NCBI GenBank assembly: GCA_947492585.1
Contig: CANLND010000019.1
Coordinates: 1 to 64,000 of the forward strand
Direction: 5' to 3'
Length of the DNA stretch: 64,000 nucleotides
DNA from: an uncultured Paracoccaceae bacterium
GTDB taxonomy: Bacteria > Pseudomonadota > Alphaproteobacteria > Rhodobacterales > Rhodobacteraceae
Shown in pieces: positions 27,773 to 38,500 of this stretch; positions within the stretch are counted from its first letter, which is position 1; each line of letters begins with the position of its first letter. A program made the translations under genes and the position numbers. Below the pieces are notes generated by a model. The model saw only the letters and a list, made by a program, of their open reading frames with translations, had not been told where the DNA came from and did no database searches.

Positions 27773-28587
27773 TACACGTTCCCCGCTTTGAGATTTTCAA
27801 GGAATCGCTGATACCCAGCTTCTCCCATCCAGAAGTTGACAAGATTGTGCACGCCAACCGAGGTGAGCGTCGCCCCCGCCAGTGCATCCACATGGTGATC
27901 TGCGCCTGCAGCCGAGGCTGATTTTGCGACATTGATCTGCAAAACGCCGTTGTCATCCGCCAGGCGTTTACCGCTCCACAACGCTTTCCAGCGTGGGTTG
28001 TCGACTTCGGCCCCCAGACCTGGTGTTTCCGCGTGTTCGTAGAATTGCAGGCCAAAGATGTCGTTGCCGTTCTCTTCGAGTGCGATGAACCCATACAGCG
28101 TCGACCACAGCCCGTAGCCGTGAATCGGCAGGATCACTTTGTCGACGTCACCCGCTGCATCGCGCAGCAGATAAACCGTCACAAACTGGGCCTGACGGCC
28201 GATGCCTGCGGGATCTGTGTCAAGCGCTACAGATGTTGCAGGGTCTTCCGCAGCCGCACGATCGTTAAAGGTCGCCGCCTCGAACTGGTCGGTAAAGTTA
28301 CCGGTTGCCAGCTCAAGCACGTGGGGTTCAAAGGCTGCAAAGGCTTCGGCGACATCCACTTCAGGGTCATAGACACCTGCGACCTGCAAGATGTTAACCT
28401 GCTTGTCTTTCAACGCGTTGGTGATCTGCAAGGGGCGCAGGGCCACCGCAGCTGTAGATACGATCAACGAGGCCACAAGGCACAGCGTCATCGCAACAAA
28501 CAGAGTTTTAGGAACAGAATCCGCGGGCAGCGCCAGAAAGCGGCCTACAAAACCCTTTGGTTCGGTGTGTCCGGTTTCATCAGACAT
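27772..28587 (-). CDS. nqrC: Na+-NQR subunit C (covalent FMN)
   Basis: 271 residues from ATG 28587 ([12 protein letters not shown]), 8 bases into the end of nqrB. One N-terminal helix ([19 protein letters not shown]) precedes a periplasmic FMN-binding domain. The flavinylation motif is D-A-L-A-G-A-T, with acceptor Thr240. In the common form the residue before G-A-T is Ser or Thr; here it is Ala. FMN is attached by ApbE, encoded at 31307. Confidence 0.95.
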
Positions 28588-29779
28588 GGCGTTTCGCTCT
28601 TCGTTTAATGTTGGCTTGCACGACAAAGTAATCAATCAGCGGGGCAAAGACGTTGCCGAACAAAATTGCCAGCATCATGCCCTCGGGGAAGGCCGGGTTG
28701 ATCACGCGGATCATCACAACCATGAAGCCAATCAGCGCCCCATAGATGTAACGGCCCATGTTGGTGTGCGATCCCGAAACGGGTTCCGTCACCATAAAGA
28801 CCAGACCAAAGGCATAACCACCCAGAACCAGATGCCAATGCCAAGGCATTGCAAACATTGGATTGGTGTCAGATCCGATCATGTTCAACAGCAGTGAAAA
28901 GCCGATCATGCCGCCCAGACAGCCAACGACCATCCGGTAGTTGGCGATCTTGGTCGCCAAAAGGAACGCAAGGCCCAACAGCGCCGCCAAGGTAGAGGTT
29001 TCTCCCAGCGATCCCGGTACAAAACCCAGGAAACTGTCCCACCAGGTGATGCCGCGTGCGGCCAGTTCTTGGAAACCATCGGCAGCTGAAACCGCCAGCG
29101 CAGTTGCACCGGTAAAGCCGTCAACTGGCACCCAGACGCTGTCGCCGGAAAGTTGTGCAGGATACGCAAAATACAGGAACGCACGGCCCGTCAGAGCTGG
29201 GTTCAGGAAGTTTTTGCCAGTTCCGCCAAAGACTTCTTTGCCGATCACCACACCAAAGATGATACCCAGAGCAACCTGCCACAGTGGCGTAGTTGCGGGC
29301 AAAATCAAAGCGTAGAGCATAGAAGATACAAGGAAACCTTCGTTCACCTCATGTTTGCGTACGGTTGCAAAGATGACTTCGAACACGCCACCCGCGACCA
29401 GAGTCACGATGTAAATCGGCAAGAAGTACAGCAAACCATGCAGGATATTCGCAACAGGCTGCGCCGGGTTAAACCCAATGCCAAGCGCTTCAATGATCGC
29501 CGCGCGCCAACCGGAGGGACCGTACTGGGCAATGGCCATGTTGGTTTGATAGCCGGTGTTGTACAGTGCCATCAATACACACGGGAGCGTTGCGATGACC
29601 ACATAGGTCATGATTCGCTTCATGTCGATATAGCTGCGCGCATGTGGTGCAGCTGTTGTCACCGTTTTGGGTGTGTAGAGAAAGCTTTCGACCATCTCAT
29701 AAATGGGAAAATACTGCTCCCATTTTCCGCCCTTTTCAAAGTGGGGCTCTATTCGGTCAAAGAAATTACGAAGACCCAT
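28580..29779 (-). CDS. nqrB: Na+-NQR subunit B (covalent FMN, sodium channel)
   Basis: 399 residues, the largest membrane subunit. The motif D-G-F-T-G-A-T (acceptor Thr226) is the covalent FMN site. The N-terminal soluble stretch (MGLRNFFDRIEPHFEKGGKW) and RSYIDMKRIMTYVVIATLP are typical. It carries the sodium path and the riboflavin/quinone region in the known complex. It begins 3 bases after nqrA. Confidence 0.96.
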   Translation of the reverse strand: MGLRNFFDRIEPHFEKGGKWEQYFPIYEMVESFLYTPKTVTTAAPHARSYIDMKRIMTYVVIATLPCVLMALYNTGYQTNMAIAQYGPSGWRAAIIEALGIGFNPAQPVANILHGLLYFLPIYIVTLVAGGVFEVIFATVRKHEVNEGFLVSSMLYALILPATTPLWQVALGIIFGVVIGKEVFGGTGKNFLNPALTGRAFLYFAYPAQLSGDSVWVPVDGFTGATALAVSAADGFQELAARGITWWDSFLGFVPGSLGETSTLAALLGLAFLLATKIANYRMVVGCLGGMIGFSLLLNMIGSDTNPMFAMPWHWHLVLGGYAFGLVFMVTEPVSGSHTNMGRYIYGALIGFMVVMIRVINPAFPEGMMLAILFGNVFAPLIDYFVVQANIKRRAKRHV

Positions 29780-29782
29780 CGT

Positions 29783-31126
29783 TTACCCCTCCCTTTCGAT
29801 CTTGGCCAAGCAATCACGCAAGGCCATGCTGTATTCATATTTTGCCGGACAGGCAAAGCCCACAAGACCAAGGTCCTCTTCGTCCAGCTCGAGTGCGCCC
29901 AGCAGCTGTGCCTGGTCTGTGTCCATGACGAGCAAAGCCCGCAGCAGCTGTGTCGGCAGGAAATCCTGTGGCATCAGGCCTTCAAAGGTGCCCAGCGGCA
30001 CCATTGCGCGGCGACCACCATTCATGTTGGAGGTCAGCGGGAAGGCTTTTTGCGTCAAAGCCGACCCCAAAACGGGCTGAACGGCATATTTCGCAAACAT
30101 GGGCCGGATCCAACCCATGGGAATTTGTTTTTTGTCTTCTTCGATCAGAGTGACCTGACGGGCATAACGACCCAGAAAGCCATTGCTCCCCTCGCCTGCT
30201 CGCCCACTCAGGACAGAACCAGAGATCATACGCACAGGCAGATCTTCGGGCAGGTCTGCCTGCAACAGCTGTGACAACGCGGCCCCCGCCACGGTGCGCA
30301 CATAGCGCGGGTTGCGGCAGGCTGGCCCGGCCAATGACACAATGCGACGGTCATCATATTTACCAGTCAGCAACAGGCGACCAATCGCGATGATATCCTG
30401 ATATCCAATGGTCCACACCAAGGTGTTGGCCGTTGGCGGGCTGAGGAAATGCATGTGCGTACCAGCCAGACCAGCAGGATGTGGACCACTAAAGGCCGCG
30501 ACGTCGACGCCTGCGATGTCATGACCGGGCAATGGGTCACCCTCGGCCTGGCAGAGATATGTCGGCCCATCGGTCAATAGGGTGACGGCTTCCAGACCTT
30601 TTGCAAAGGCCTCAGCGTCTTCCTGAATGGCAATGACCGGGTTCGGTGCAAGAGGTTCACTGTCCATTGCGGTGACATAGATTGCAGCGGCAACACTGCC
30701 CGGCGTCGGAACCTTGGAGTATGGACGCGTTCTGAACGACGTCCAAAGACCCGCTTTGCACAGTTTCTCGGTCAGACCTTCACGGCTGGTCGCATCGCCA
30801 ACCGCGGTGAAGTCAACCGCCTCTGCCTCGGTCTGCTCGATGCTGATCTCGATGCTGATCAGTTTACGGCGTGCCCCACGGTTAATCGCACGCACACGCC
30901 CCGCAACAGGTGAGACCACCAGCGCGTCGGGCATGTTCTTGTCGAACATAACGGGTGTCCCGGGCGCAACAGCGTCCCCCTCTTCCACGACGATGCGCGG
31001 CTTCAGGTCAATGTAGTCATCTCCTAGGATGCCAACTGTTGTGACATCTGGCGACGAACCAATCTTGGGGTCGGGTGCACCCGTTATGGGCAGATCTAGG
31101 CCTTTACGCAGCTTGAAGTGCTTCAA
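29783..31126 (-). CDS. nqrA: Na+-NQR subunit A
   Basis: 447 residues, the soluble quinone-associated subunit and first gene of nqrABCDEF. The start appears to be TTG 31126 (TTG AAG CAC, MKHFKLRKGLDLPITG), with GAGG about 9 bases upstream; no in-frame ATG lies nearby. The protein begins at the family's usual N-terminus, which supports this rare start codon. It diverges from apbE across a 180-bp region that must hold both promoters. Confidence 0.95.
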   Translation of the reverse strand: MKHFKLRKGLDLPITGAPDPKIGSSPDVTTVGILGDDYIDLKPRIVVEEGDAVAPGTPVMFDKNMPDALVVSPVAGRVRAINRGARRKLISIEISIEQTEAEAVDFTAVGDATSREGLTEKLCKAGLWTSFRTRPYSKVPTPGSVAAAIYVTAMDSEPLAPNPVIAIQEDAEAFAKGLEAVTLLTDGPTYLCQAEGDPLPGHDIAGVDVAAFSGPHPAGLAGTHMHFLSPPTANTLVWTIGYQDIIAIGRLLLTGKYDDRRIVSLAGPACRNPRYVRTVAGAALSQLLQADLPEDLPVRMISGSVLSGRAGEGSNGFLGRYARQVTLIEEDKKQIPMGWIRPMFAKYAVQPVLGSALTQKAFPLTSNMNGGRRAMVPLGTFEGLMPQDFLPTQLLRALLVMDTDQAQLLGALELDEEDLGLVGFACPAKYEYSMALRDCLAKIEREG

Positions 31127-31306
31127 ATTAGATAACCTCAGGGCTAATGGTTCTACGGCTCATTTCGTGGCCTGTTCGTTTGCGGTGGCTCATACAAAGC
31201 TGCGCGACAGACTGCTAGTATTTTTTTATGGAAATGACCATAAACAGCTTGAAGAAAGCGTTAGATTTCGACTACGACAACCCGAAAATTTCCGAAAGGT
31301 CCGAAT

Positions 31307-32335
31307 GTGAGCAAATTGACATCGTTCTCCCGCCGATCGTTCCTGGTCATGCCGCTTGCACTTGCGGCGTGCTACAACCCAAGACAAGTGATCGAGCTTT
31401 CTGGTGTGTCGATGGGGACCTCTTATAAGGTCTCATTGATTGATAACACCAACCAAGTGAGTGAAGCACAGGTGAAGTCCGCCGTAGCCAAAGCTTTGGC
31501 TGCTGTGAACGAAACCATGTCAAACTGGGATACGTCATCCGAGATTTCGCGTCTGAACGCTACTCCGGCTGGTCAGACCGTAAAAGTTTCGCCTGAACTG
31601 GCCGAAGTTATGACCGCAGCGGCTGAAATCAACCGTGCCAGCGAAGGCCGGTTTGACACCACTGTTGGGCCGTTAATCGAAGCATGGGGCTTTGGCGCGC
31701 CAGGTAAGACGGCAATGCCCAGCGATGCCGTTATTGCGGATGCGCAGGCGCGTTCCGGCCATGACAGCACACTGGTTGTGGCAGCTGACACCGTCACAAA
31801 AACCAATGCAGATGCGCAGATCTATCTGGCCGGCATCGGCAAAGGCTATGGTGCAGACCATGTGGCGCGCGCGCTCGAAGGGCTTGGTATTTCTGACTAT
31901 ATGGTCGAAATCGGTGGTGATCTTTATGCCGCTGGTCGCAATCCTGATGGTTTGCCCTGGCAGATTGGTATCGAATCGCCCAACCCAGCCAACCCCAATC
32001 TGATGGGCGTTGTAGGGGTGTCTGGAATGGGGCTGGCGTCGTCCGGCGACTATCGCAACTTCTTTGAAGTTGATGGTCAGCGTTACTCGCACCTGATCGA
32101 TCCCACCACCGCACGTCCGGTTGAACACCAAACCGCATCCGCAACCGTGCTGGCAGACAACGCCATGCAGGCGGATGCATGGTCAACTGCCATGCTGGTG
32201 CTGGGACGCGAACGCGGTCTTGAGGTCGCCAAACATCACAACATCGCGGTGCAATTTATTGAACGTGATGCAGATGCTGCACAGGTGGCGTTCAAAACAC
32301 ACGAAAGCGACGCGTTCAAAGCACTGACTGCGTAA
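31307..32335 (+). CDS. apbE: FAD:protein FMN transferase (lipoprotein)
   Basis: 342 residues from GTG 31307, with GAAAGG upstream. A lipoprotein signal has the lipobox LALAAC near residue 22. Family motifs are SGVSMGTSYKVS, GRFDTTVGPLIEAW, GIGKGYGADHVA, EIGGDLYAAG, HLIDPTTARPV and ADAWSTAMLVLG with the metal-binding Asp. It attaches FMN to Thr residues of NqrB and NqrC in the periplasm. It is divergent from nqrA rather than at the end of the nqr operon, and leads apbE-nqrM-CBS. Confidence 0.94.
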   Translation: MSKLTSFSRRSFLVMPLALAACYNPRQVIELSGVSMGTSYKVSLIDNTNQVSEAQVKSAVAKALAAVNETMSNWDTSSEISRLNATPAGQTVKVSPELAEVMTAAAEINRASEGRFDTTVGPLIEAWGFGAPGKTAMPSDAVIADAQARSGHDSTLVVAADTVTKTNADAQIYLAGIGKGYGADHVARALEGLGISDYMVEIGGDLYAAGRNPDGLPWQIGIESPNPANPNLMGVVGVSGMGLASSGDYRNFFEVDGQRYSHLIDPTTARPVEHQTASATVLADNAMQADAWSTAMLVLGRERGLEVAKHHNIAVQFIERDADAAQVAFKTHESDAFKALTA

Positions 32336-32356
32336 CCCAATAGCTGAGGCCCCGCG

Positions 32357-32599
32357 ATGACCACTTTCCTTTTTGCTTTTGCACTGTTGGCCCTTGTCAT
32401 GTTTGGCATGGCTCTGGGCGTAATTTTAATGAACAAAAGCATCAAGGGGAGCTGTGGGGGCCTCAACGCCATCAGCGATAGTGATCAATGCCTTGTCTGT
32501 AGCAAGGAAATTGACCCAAACAGCCCGTTGCGAGAACGGCTTCAATGCCCGCGTGCTCGAAAGATGCTTGAGCAACTGGAGGAAGATCGCGTAGCATAA
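32357..32599 (+). CDS. nqrM: Na+-NQR maturation protein NqrM
   Basis: 80 residues: one N-terminal helix (FLFAFALLALVMFGMALGVIL) and four Cys residues (SCGG, CLVC and a later C in LQCPRAR). This is the DUF539/NqrM family needed to deliver iron to the NqrD/NqrE intramembrane site. It follows apbE by 21 bases. Confidence 0.92.
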   Translation: MTTFLFAFALLALVMFGMALGVILMNKSIKGSCGGLNAISDSDQCLVCSKEIDPNSPLRERLQCPRARKMLEQLEEDRVA

Positions 32600-32622
32600 G
32601 GAGGAAAGGGAGGGTTGTTATT

Positions 32623-33138
32623 ATGCCAACGTCTTACCAATCTCCAATGCGACGGGACAAACCGGCCGACGGTAGCAAAAGCCAGTCGGTCACCGTTCAG
32701 GAGCAAAACCCAACGGTCGCCAACCTGCTTGCTGTAAAAGGTGGCAGTGTCTTTTCCATCAAACCAAACGAAACTTTGGGGCGCGCTGTTGAAGAATTGC
32801 GCGATCGTCATGTAGGCGCGTTGGTTGTCACCGATGACACTGGCGCACTTGCTGGCATCTTGTCTGAACGCGACATTGTCCGCAAACTCGCCGATACGCC
32901 AGGTCAAACACTGCCACAACGCGTTGGCGATGTGATGACGCAGAATGTCATCACATGTGGACCCAGTGAACCTTTGGTGTCAGTTCTGAAACGCATGACA
33001 GACGGACGCTTCCGTCACATGCCGGTCGTCGAAAACGAGACCCTGATCGGCATGGTCACAATTGGCGATGTGATCAATCACCGTCTGACTCAGCTTGAAC
33101 ACGAAGCCCTACATCTAAAGCAGCTGATCACCGGATGA
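32623..33138 (+). CDS. Double CBS-domain protein
   Basis: 171 residues: a polar N-terminus of about 30 residues, then two CBS domains (about 45-100 and 108-165), with SERDIVRKLAD in the first and RHMPVVENETLIGMVTIGDV in the second. Such proteins bind adenine nucleotides and sense energy state. An AAGGAGG-rich stretch precedes the ATG. It is third in the apbE-nqrM unit; a link to respiration is suggested by context only. Confidence 0.85.
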   Translation: MPTSYQSPMRRDKPADGSKSQSVTVQEQNPTVANLLAVKGGSVFSIKPNETLGRAVEELRDRHVGALVVTDDTGALAGILSERDIVRKLADTPGQTLPQRVGDVMTQNVITCGPSEPLVSVLKRMTDGRFRHMPVVENETLIGMVTIGDVINHRLTQLEHEALHLKQLITG

Positions 33139-33145
33139 AATAAGC

Positions 33146-33331
33146 TCAGCTTTGTACCGCCAGCGGTACAAAGCCCACAATCATCAGCCCGGCCGCCGCC
33201 AAGAGCCCAAAAAGCCAATACTGATACCTTGGTCCTTCTGCCTTCCACACGCGGCGATATTGATAGCCAGACAGGCAAGCGGCCACAAAAATCAACGTCG
33301 CGATCGTCGGACTTAGGGTGAGTTCCGTCAT
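33146..33331 (-). CDS. Small membrane protein of unknown function
   Basis: 61 residues from ATG 33331 (MTELTLSPTIATLIFVAACL), with GGAG 9 bases before. Two hydrophobic segments (about 9-22 and 38-57) are separated by a basic YQYRRVWKAEGPR loop. No family recognised. Convergent with the CBS gene, 7 bases apart. Confidence 0.55.
   Translation of the reverse strand: MTELTLSPTIATLIFVAACLSGYQYRRVWKAEGPRYQYWLFGLLAAAGLMIVGFVPLAVQS
33149..33174. terminator. Near-perfect palindrome between convergent genes
   Basis: GCTTTGTACCGC (33149-33160) and GCGGTACAAAGC (33163-33174) are perfect arms 2 bases apart, spanning the last codons of the small membrane gene and 11 bases after the CBS stop. Probably a bidirectional terminator, but no T run follows; a protein site is an alternative. 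Confidence 0.5.
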
Positions 33332-33555
33332 GTAGTAGATCTCCATTTTTTCCACATGTACCGCCATCCACGTGCAAAATTTACGTGAATCTCTTGTGGA
33401 GCCTTTGTTTACATCAACACCGACATCACGCACCATAAATAGTCTTTATTCAGCCCTATGATCTAGGCGCAAGTCTACCGGTACACCCTTAGCAAAGTTT
33501 GCTTTGGCGATACTCTGGCGTTTCTCATTCCAGCTGTCTGCTGTTACTCTTGGGT

Positions 33556-34122
33556 ATGCACAGCTCTGATTTACAGTTTTTCCCGCCCCCGAATGCCCGG
33601 ACCCATGAAGTCTGTGGTCCTGGCGCATTTGCATTTTCCTTTGCACTGGCGGCACGGCTGGGTGGGAAAATCCTGTGGGTGCGTGAAGCGTGGACGACCG
33701 CACAATTAGACCCCAATGGCGTTGCTGATTTCATTGACCCAGCTGCTGTGACCCTGTGCAATGCAAAGAACCAAACGGAAGTTTTGGCCGTTGCAGAAGA
33801 AGCCTTGCGATCCGGGGCCGTTCCACTTGTTGTGATGACACTCAGCCAGCCCATCGGCCTGACCGAAGGGCGCAGACTGCAACTGGCCGCGCGCGATGGG
33901 AAATCCACCGGGGTGGCCGTCATTCCTGACGGTATGGGCAGCAATGCGGCGGAAACTCGATGGCGGTGCACGCCGCTCTATGATGCCAATGCCACCTTTC
34001 AGGACTCGACACTCCAAAAGTGGGAACTTATAAAGAACAAATCAGGAACACTGGGTGTCTGGCATGTTCGATGGCATACAACGTCGCGTCGTCTCATTAT
34101 GGTTCCCCCGGCTGGCAAGTGA
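33556..34122 (+). CDS. imuA: ImuA, mutasome accessory protein
   Basis: 188 residues from ATG 33556 (MHSSDLQFFPPPNA). RecA/SulA-like fold of the ImuA family, first gene of imuA-imuB-dnaE2. The usual P-loop position reads GPGAFAFSFALAARLGGKIL, without a GKT/S, so ATP binding is doubtful, as in many ImuA proteins. It supports damage-induced mutagenesis with ImuB and DnaE2. It overlaps imuB by 68 bases. No clear LexA box (GTTC-N7-GTTC or its complement) is seen upstream. Confidence 0.8.
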   Translation: MHSSDLQFFPPPNARTHEVCGPGAFAFSFALAARLGGKILWVREAWTTAQLDPNGVADFIDPAAVTLCNAKNQTEVLAVAEEALRSGAVPLVVMTLSQPIGLTEGRRLQLAARDGKSTGVAVIPDGMGSNAAETRWRCTPLYDANATFQDSTLQKWELIKNKSGTLGVWHVRWHTTSRRLIMVPPAGK

Positions 34123-35545
34123 CCGGGTTTTACGCCAGCACCTAAGGAATGGCCCCTTTGCGCTGACCCTGAAACAGCAGAACGTCAATCGGATATATTG
34201 CCTCAATGGCGAAGCCACGCAGCTGGGGTTACATCAGGGGATGTCTTACGCCGATGCGCGGGCCTTTTGTCCAAACCTGCAAAGCGCCCCAGCCGACCCC
34301 ACAAAAGACCAGCATTTCCTACATATCCTGCGCCGTTGGGCCACACGCTATTGCCCCTGGGTCGGTGTCGAAGGCGCGGATGGGTTGGTTCTGGATGTTA
34401 CTGGATCGACGCATCTTTTGGGGGGAGAGCGCGCGATGATTGTCGACATGCGTAGACGCTTATCGCGGGCCGGGCTTTCTGTGCAAATCGGGCTTGGAAA
34501 TACACGTGGAGCGGCGTGGGCCTTGGCACATTATGGTGAAGGAATCGCCCCATCCTCTGACGATATGCTGAGCGCACTTGGCTCCCTGCCCGTGGCCGCG
34601 TTGCGTCTTGATGAAAAAACCTCCGTTGCCTTGCAACGGCTGGGATTGCGCAAGATTTGTGATCTGGCGGCAGCCCCCCGCGCCCCCCTGACCCGCCGGT
34701 TTGGCCCTAGCCTGTTATTGCGACTTGATCAAGCGCTTGGCACACAGCCCGAAGAAATCACACCGCTAAAGGATCCCCCCCGGTACGGCGTGCGAATAAC
34801 GTTTCCAGAACCAATTGGGCTGTTGACGGATGTCATCGCGGGAACCGAGCGGTTGCTGATACAACTTTGTCGCAAACTAAAAACGCAAGAAAAGGGCGCA
34901 CGCATGCTGTGCATCACCCTGCGCCGGGTAGATCAAGATCAGCAACAGGTTGAATTGCGGCTGGCGCGCCCATTGCGGGATCCCACGCGCATTTTGCCAC
35001 TGTTTGAACGTGGGTTGGCCGAAGTTGATGCCGGTTTTGGCATTGACCAATTACGGTTAGAGGCAACACAGGTCGCCCCCCTGCCCGTGCGGCAGATCAG
35101 CCATATGTCAGACCGTGGCACAGATAAGCTGGACGATCTGATCTCCCGTCTTGGCACGCGCGTAGGGTTGGACAATATCCAGCGTTTCCTGCCTGCGGAC
35201 AGTCATATTCCTGAGCGCAGTTTCCTAATCGCGCCGGCTTCTTACTCTGAACCAAAGAGCGGATGGGCCAATGCCAAGCCCCGTCCGCTTTGCCTGTTTT
35301 TACCAGAACCGATTGCCGGAACAGGCCCGCAACCGCCCAGTCGATTTCGCTGGCGGCGCATGTCTTTGACCACCGGCCGTGCCACGGGACCGGAACGCAT
35401 CGCACCAGAATGGTGGCTTGACGATGAAAATTGGTGCTCGGGCCTTCGGGACTACTGGCGGGTTGAGACCACACAAGGGCGACGCCTCTGGCTGTTTTAT
35501 ACACCGCAAAATCCAGGCTGGTTTGTACAGGGAGAATTCGCGTGA
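34055..35545 (+). CDS. imuB: ImuB, catalytically inactive Y-family polymerase homologue
   Basis: 496 residues from GTG 34055; ATG 34064 is an alternative. Y-family architecture, but the catalytic acidic residues are absent: the N-terminal motif reads LWFPRLASDRVLRQ in place of the usual DMDAFFASVE, and the second site is VGVEGADGLVLDVTG. ImuB serves as the hub that binds the beta clamp, ImuA and DnaE2. It is followed by dnaE2 after 46 bases. Confidence 0.9.
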   Translation: MSGMFDGIQRRVVSLWFPRLASDRVLRQHLRNGPFALTLKQQNVNRIYCLNGEATQLGLHQGMSYADARAFCPNLQSAPADPTKDQHFLHILRRWATRYCPWVGVEGADGLVLDVTGSTHLLGGERAMIVDMRRRLSRAGLSVQIGLGNTRGAAWALAHYGEGIAPSSDDMLSALGSLPVAALRLDEKTSVALQRLGLRKICDLAAAPRAPLTRRFGPSLLLRLDQALGTQPEEITPLKDPPRYGVRITFPEPIGLLTDVIAGTERLLIQLCRKLKTQEKGARMLCITLRRVDQDQQQVELRLARPLRDPTRILPLFERGLAEVDAGFGIDQLRLEATQVAPLPVRQISHMSDRGTDKLDDLISRLGTRVGLDNIQRFLPADSHIPERSFLIAPASYSEPKSGWANAKPRPLCLFLPEPIAGTGPQPPSRFRWRRMSLTTGRATGPERIAPEWWLDDENWCSGLRDYWRVETTQGRRLWLFYTPQNPGWFVQGEFA

Positions 35546-35591
35546 TCGAGATGGACTGCATGCCTAATCCGATTGCCCGCGGGGCCGTGAC

Positions 35592-38500
35592 ATGCTGAAA
35601 ATTCCCGCGCAAGAGCAACCCTATGCCGAACTGTGTGTGACAACAAATTTCACCTTTTTAATCGGTGCTTCCCACCCCGAAGAAATGGTGATGCGGGCGG
35701 TTGAACTGGGGTTGTCCGCCGTTGCTATCACGGATCACAATTCCCTTGCTGGGGTGGTGCGGGCTTGGACAGCTCTCAAAGAACTGAAACGTGAAGCACA
35801 CGACACGACACAAACCCCATCCCAACATCGGATCGTTTCATCGTCTCACCAAGAGATGGGGCAGCTGGATCCACTTGAAAAACCGGCCGCCGTTTCACTA
35901 CCAAAATTGATTGTTGGCTGTCGATTGGTTTTGCAGGACAGTCCAGTGCATTGGCTCGCTTTACCCTGTGATCTAAGCGCCTATAAACGACTGTCTCGGT
36001 TGCTGACGCTTGGCAAACGTAGAGCCGAAAAGGGACTGTGTGACCTTTACCGCCAAGACATGTTCGCCGCATGTAAAGGTATGATTTTGATCGCCTTACC
36101 GCAAACGGGTTTGGAGGAGGCGACGACAGATATCCAAACCATGCGGCGGTATTTTTCCAATCACGTTTTTCTGGGTGCAGCCCCTCGATATGACGGCACA
36201 GACCAAACCTATCTGGCGGCCTGCGCCCGTCTTGCGCACACAACATCCGCACCGATGGTGGCTGTCGGTGATGTGTTGATGCACCGCGCCAGCCGCCGAC
36301 AATTGGCGGATGTGCTGACCTGTATGCGTGAACACATCACTATTGATCAAATCGGAACCCGCGCGTTGCCAAATGCGGAACGTCGTCTGAAATCCGGCGC
36401 GGATCTGGCACGGCTGTTTCGCAATCACCCCGGCGCATTGTCTCGCACGCTTGATATTGCCAACAGATGCACCTTTGATCTGGGGGAATTATCTTATGAT
36501 TACCCCCACGAAAATGCGCAGGACGAAACACCGCAAGCCCGTCTGGAACGTTTGGCCCATGATGGCTTGCACTATCGGTATCCCGACGGCCCTCCAGAGC
36601 GGGCGATCCAGCTTATGAAAAAAGAATTGGCCGTGGTCGCAGATCTTAAATTCCCAGCGTATTTTCTGACCGTTCATGACATCACTCAATTCGCCAGATC
36701 ACAGGGGATCCTCTGTCAGGGGCGTGGGTCAGCCGCGAATTCGATCCTGTGCTATTTGCTGCGCATCACCGATGTCAGCCCAGATATGATCACCATGGTG
36801 TTTGAGCGCTTTGTATCAAAGTATCGGGGCGAGCCGCCAGATATCGACGTGGACTTTGAACATGAGCGACGCGAAGAGGTGATCCAGTGGATTTACCAGA
36901 AATATGGCCGCCATCGTGCAGGGCTGTGCGCCACGGTCATACATTTCCGAACGCGGGCCGCAATCCGCGAAGTGGGTAAGGTCATGGGGTTGTCCCAAGA
37001 TGTGACCGCAGGCCTGTCCAGCCAAATCTGGGGCATGACCAATGGCGGCGTTGATCTGGATCGCATTCGCGAACTCGGCCTTAACCCCGAGGACCGCCGT
37101 TTGATGCAAACCATTCATCTGATAGGTGAAATCATCGGGTTTCCACGCCATTTGTCCCAACATGTGGGCGGCTTTGTTATCACACGCGGGCGATTGGACG
37201 AATTATCCCCCATTTCAAACGCCGCAATGGAAGACCGCACAGTCATCGAATGGGATAAGGATGACATCGACGCCCTCGGCATTTTGAAAGTCGATGTGCT
37301 GGGTTTGGGGATGTTGAGTTGTCTGCAAAAGTCATTTGATCTTTTGCAACGCCATGAAGGTCAGACATATACAATTGCATCCGTCCCCCAGGAAGATACC
37401 GCAACCTATGATATGCTGTGCCGCGCCGATGCGGTGGGTGTTTTTCAGGTAGAAAGCCGGGCGCAAATGAATTTTCTGCCCCGCATGCGCCCCCGCGAAT
37501 TTTATGATCTGGTGATCGAAGTGGCCATCGTCCGCCCCGGTCCCATTCAGGGGGATATGGTGCAGCCCTATATCCGGCGGCGCAATGGTCTGGAGAAACC
37601 CGAACCCTTTGGTCCGGCGCTGGCCAAAGTTACAGAACGCACCTTGGGCGTGCCTTTGTTCCAAGAGCAAGCGATGCAAATTGCTGTGGTTGGGGCTGGC
37701 TTTACCGCCGAAGAGGCTGATCATTTGCGCCGATCTCTAGCATCCTTTCGTCGCATGGGCACCATTGGCACTTTTCGGGACAAGTTTCTCAACGGCATGC
37801 TGGGGAATGGCTATGACCAGGATACAGCTGAGCGTTGTTTCTCTCAGATCGAAGGCTTTGCAGACTATGGGTTTCCTGAAAGCCATGCGGCAGCCTTTGC
37901 GATGCTGGCTTATGTCTCGGCTTGGCTAAAACGCCATCATCCGGCTGTTTTTGCCTGCGCCTTACTGAATTCTCAGCCCATGGGGTTTTACGCTCCGGCC
38001 CAGATCGTGCGGGACGCCCGGGAACATAATGTCGAAACACGCCCCATTTGTGTTAACCATTCTGAATGGAACAACACTCTGGAACGTCGGCCAGATGGTG
38101 CGCTGGCCCTGCGGCTGGGGTTTCGTCAGATCAAAGGCTTCAAGGAAGAAGACGCAGGCTGGATCGCCGCCGCGCGTGGCAATGGCTACCCAAACCCAGA
38201 AACGATTTGGCTGCGGGCGGGGGTCCGGCCAGATGTGCTGACGCGCCTTGCCGAAGCTGATGCCTTTTCCGATATAGGCCTTACCCGCCGCGATGCGCTT
38301 TGGGCGGTCAAAGCGCTTAGGGATCCCAATCCGCTGCCACTGTTTAATGACCCGATTGACGGTGAGGCCATTGATGAACCGCAGATCAACCTACCTGCCA
38401 TGCACTTGGGCGAGGAGGTGGTTGAAGATTATGTCGCAACGCGGTTGACCTTACGGGCGCATCCAATGGAGCTTTTACGCCCTGCCCTGCCAGGATTGGT

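Noticed and set aside
31228-31428. Short frame (66 codons) upstream of and overlapping apbE, possible leader peptide
   Set aside because: It overlaps the apbE lipoprotein signal out of frame, and GTG 31307 gives a full-length ApbE with its own ribosome site.
33437-33555. LexA box before imuA
   Set aside because: No GTTC-N7-GTTC or GAAC-N7-GAAC could be seen; partial matches were too weak to report as a site.
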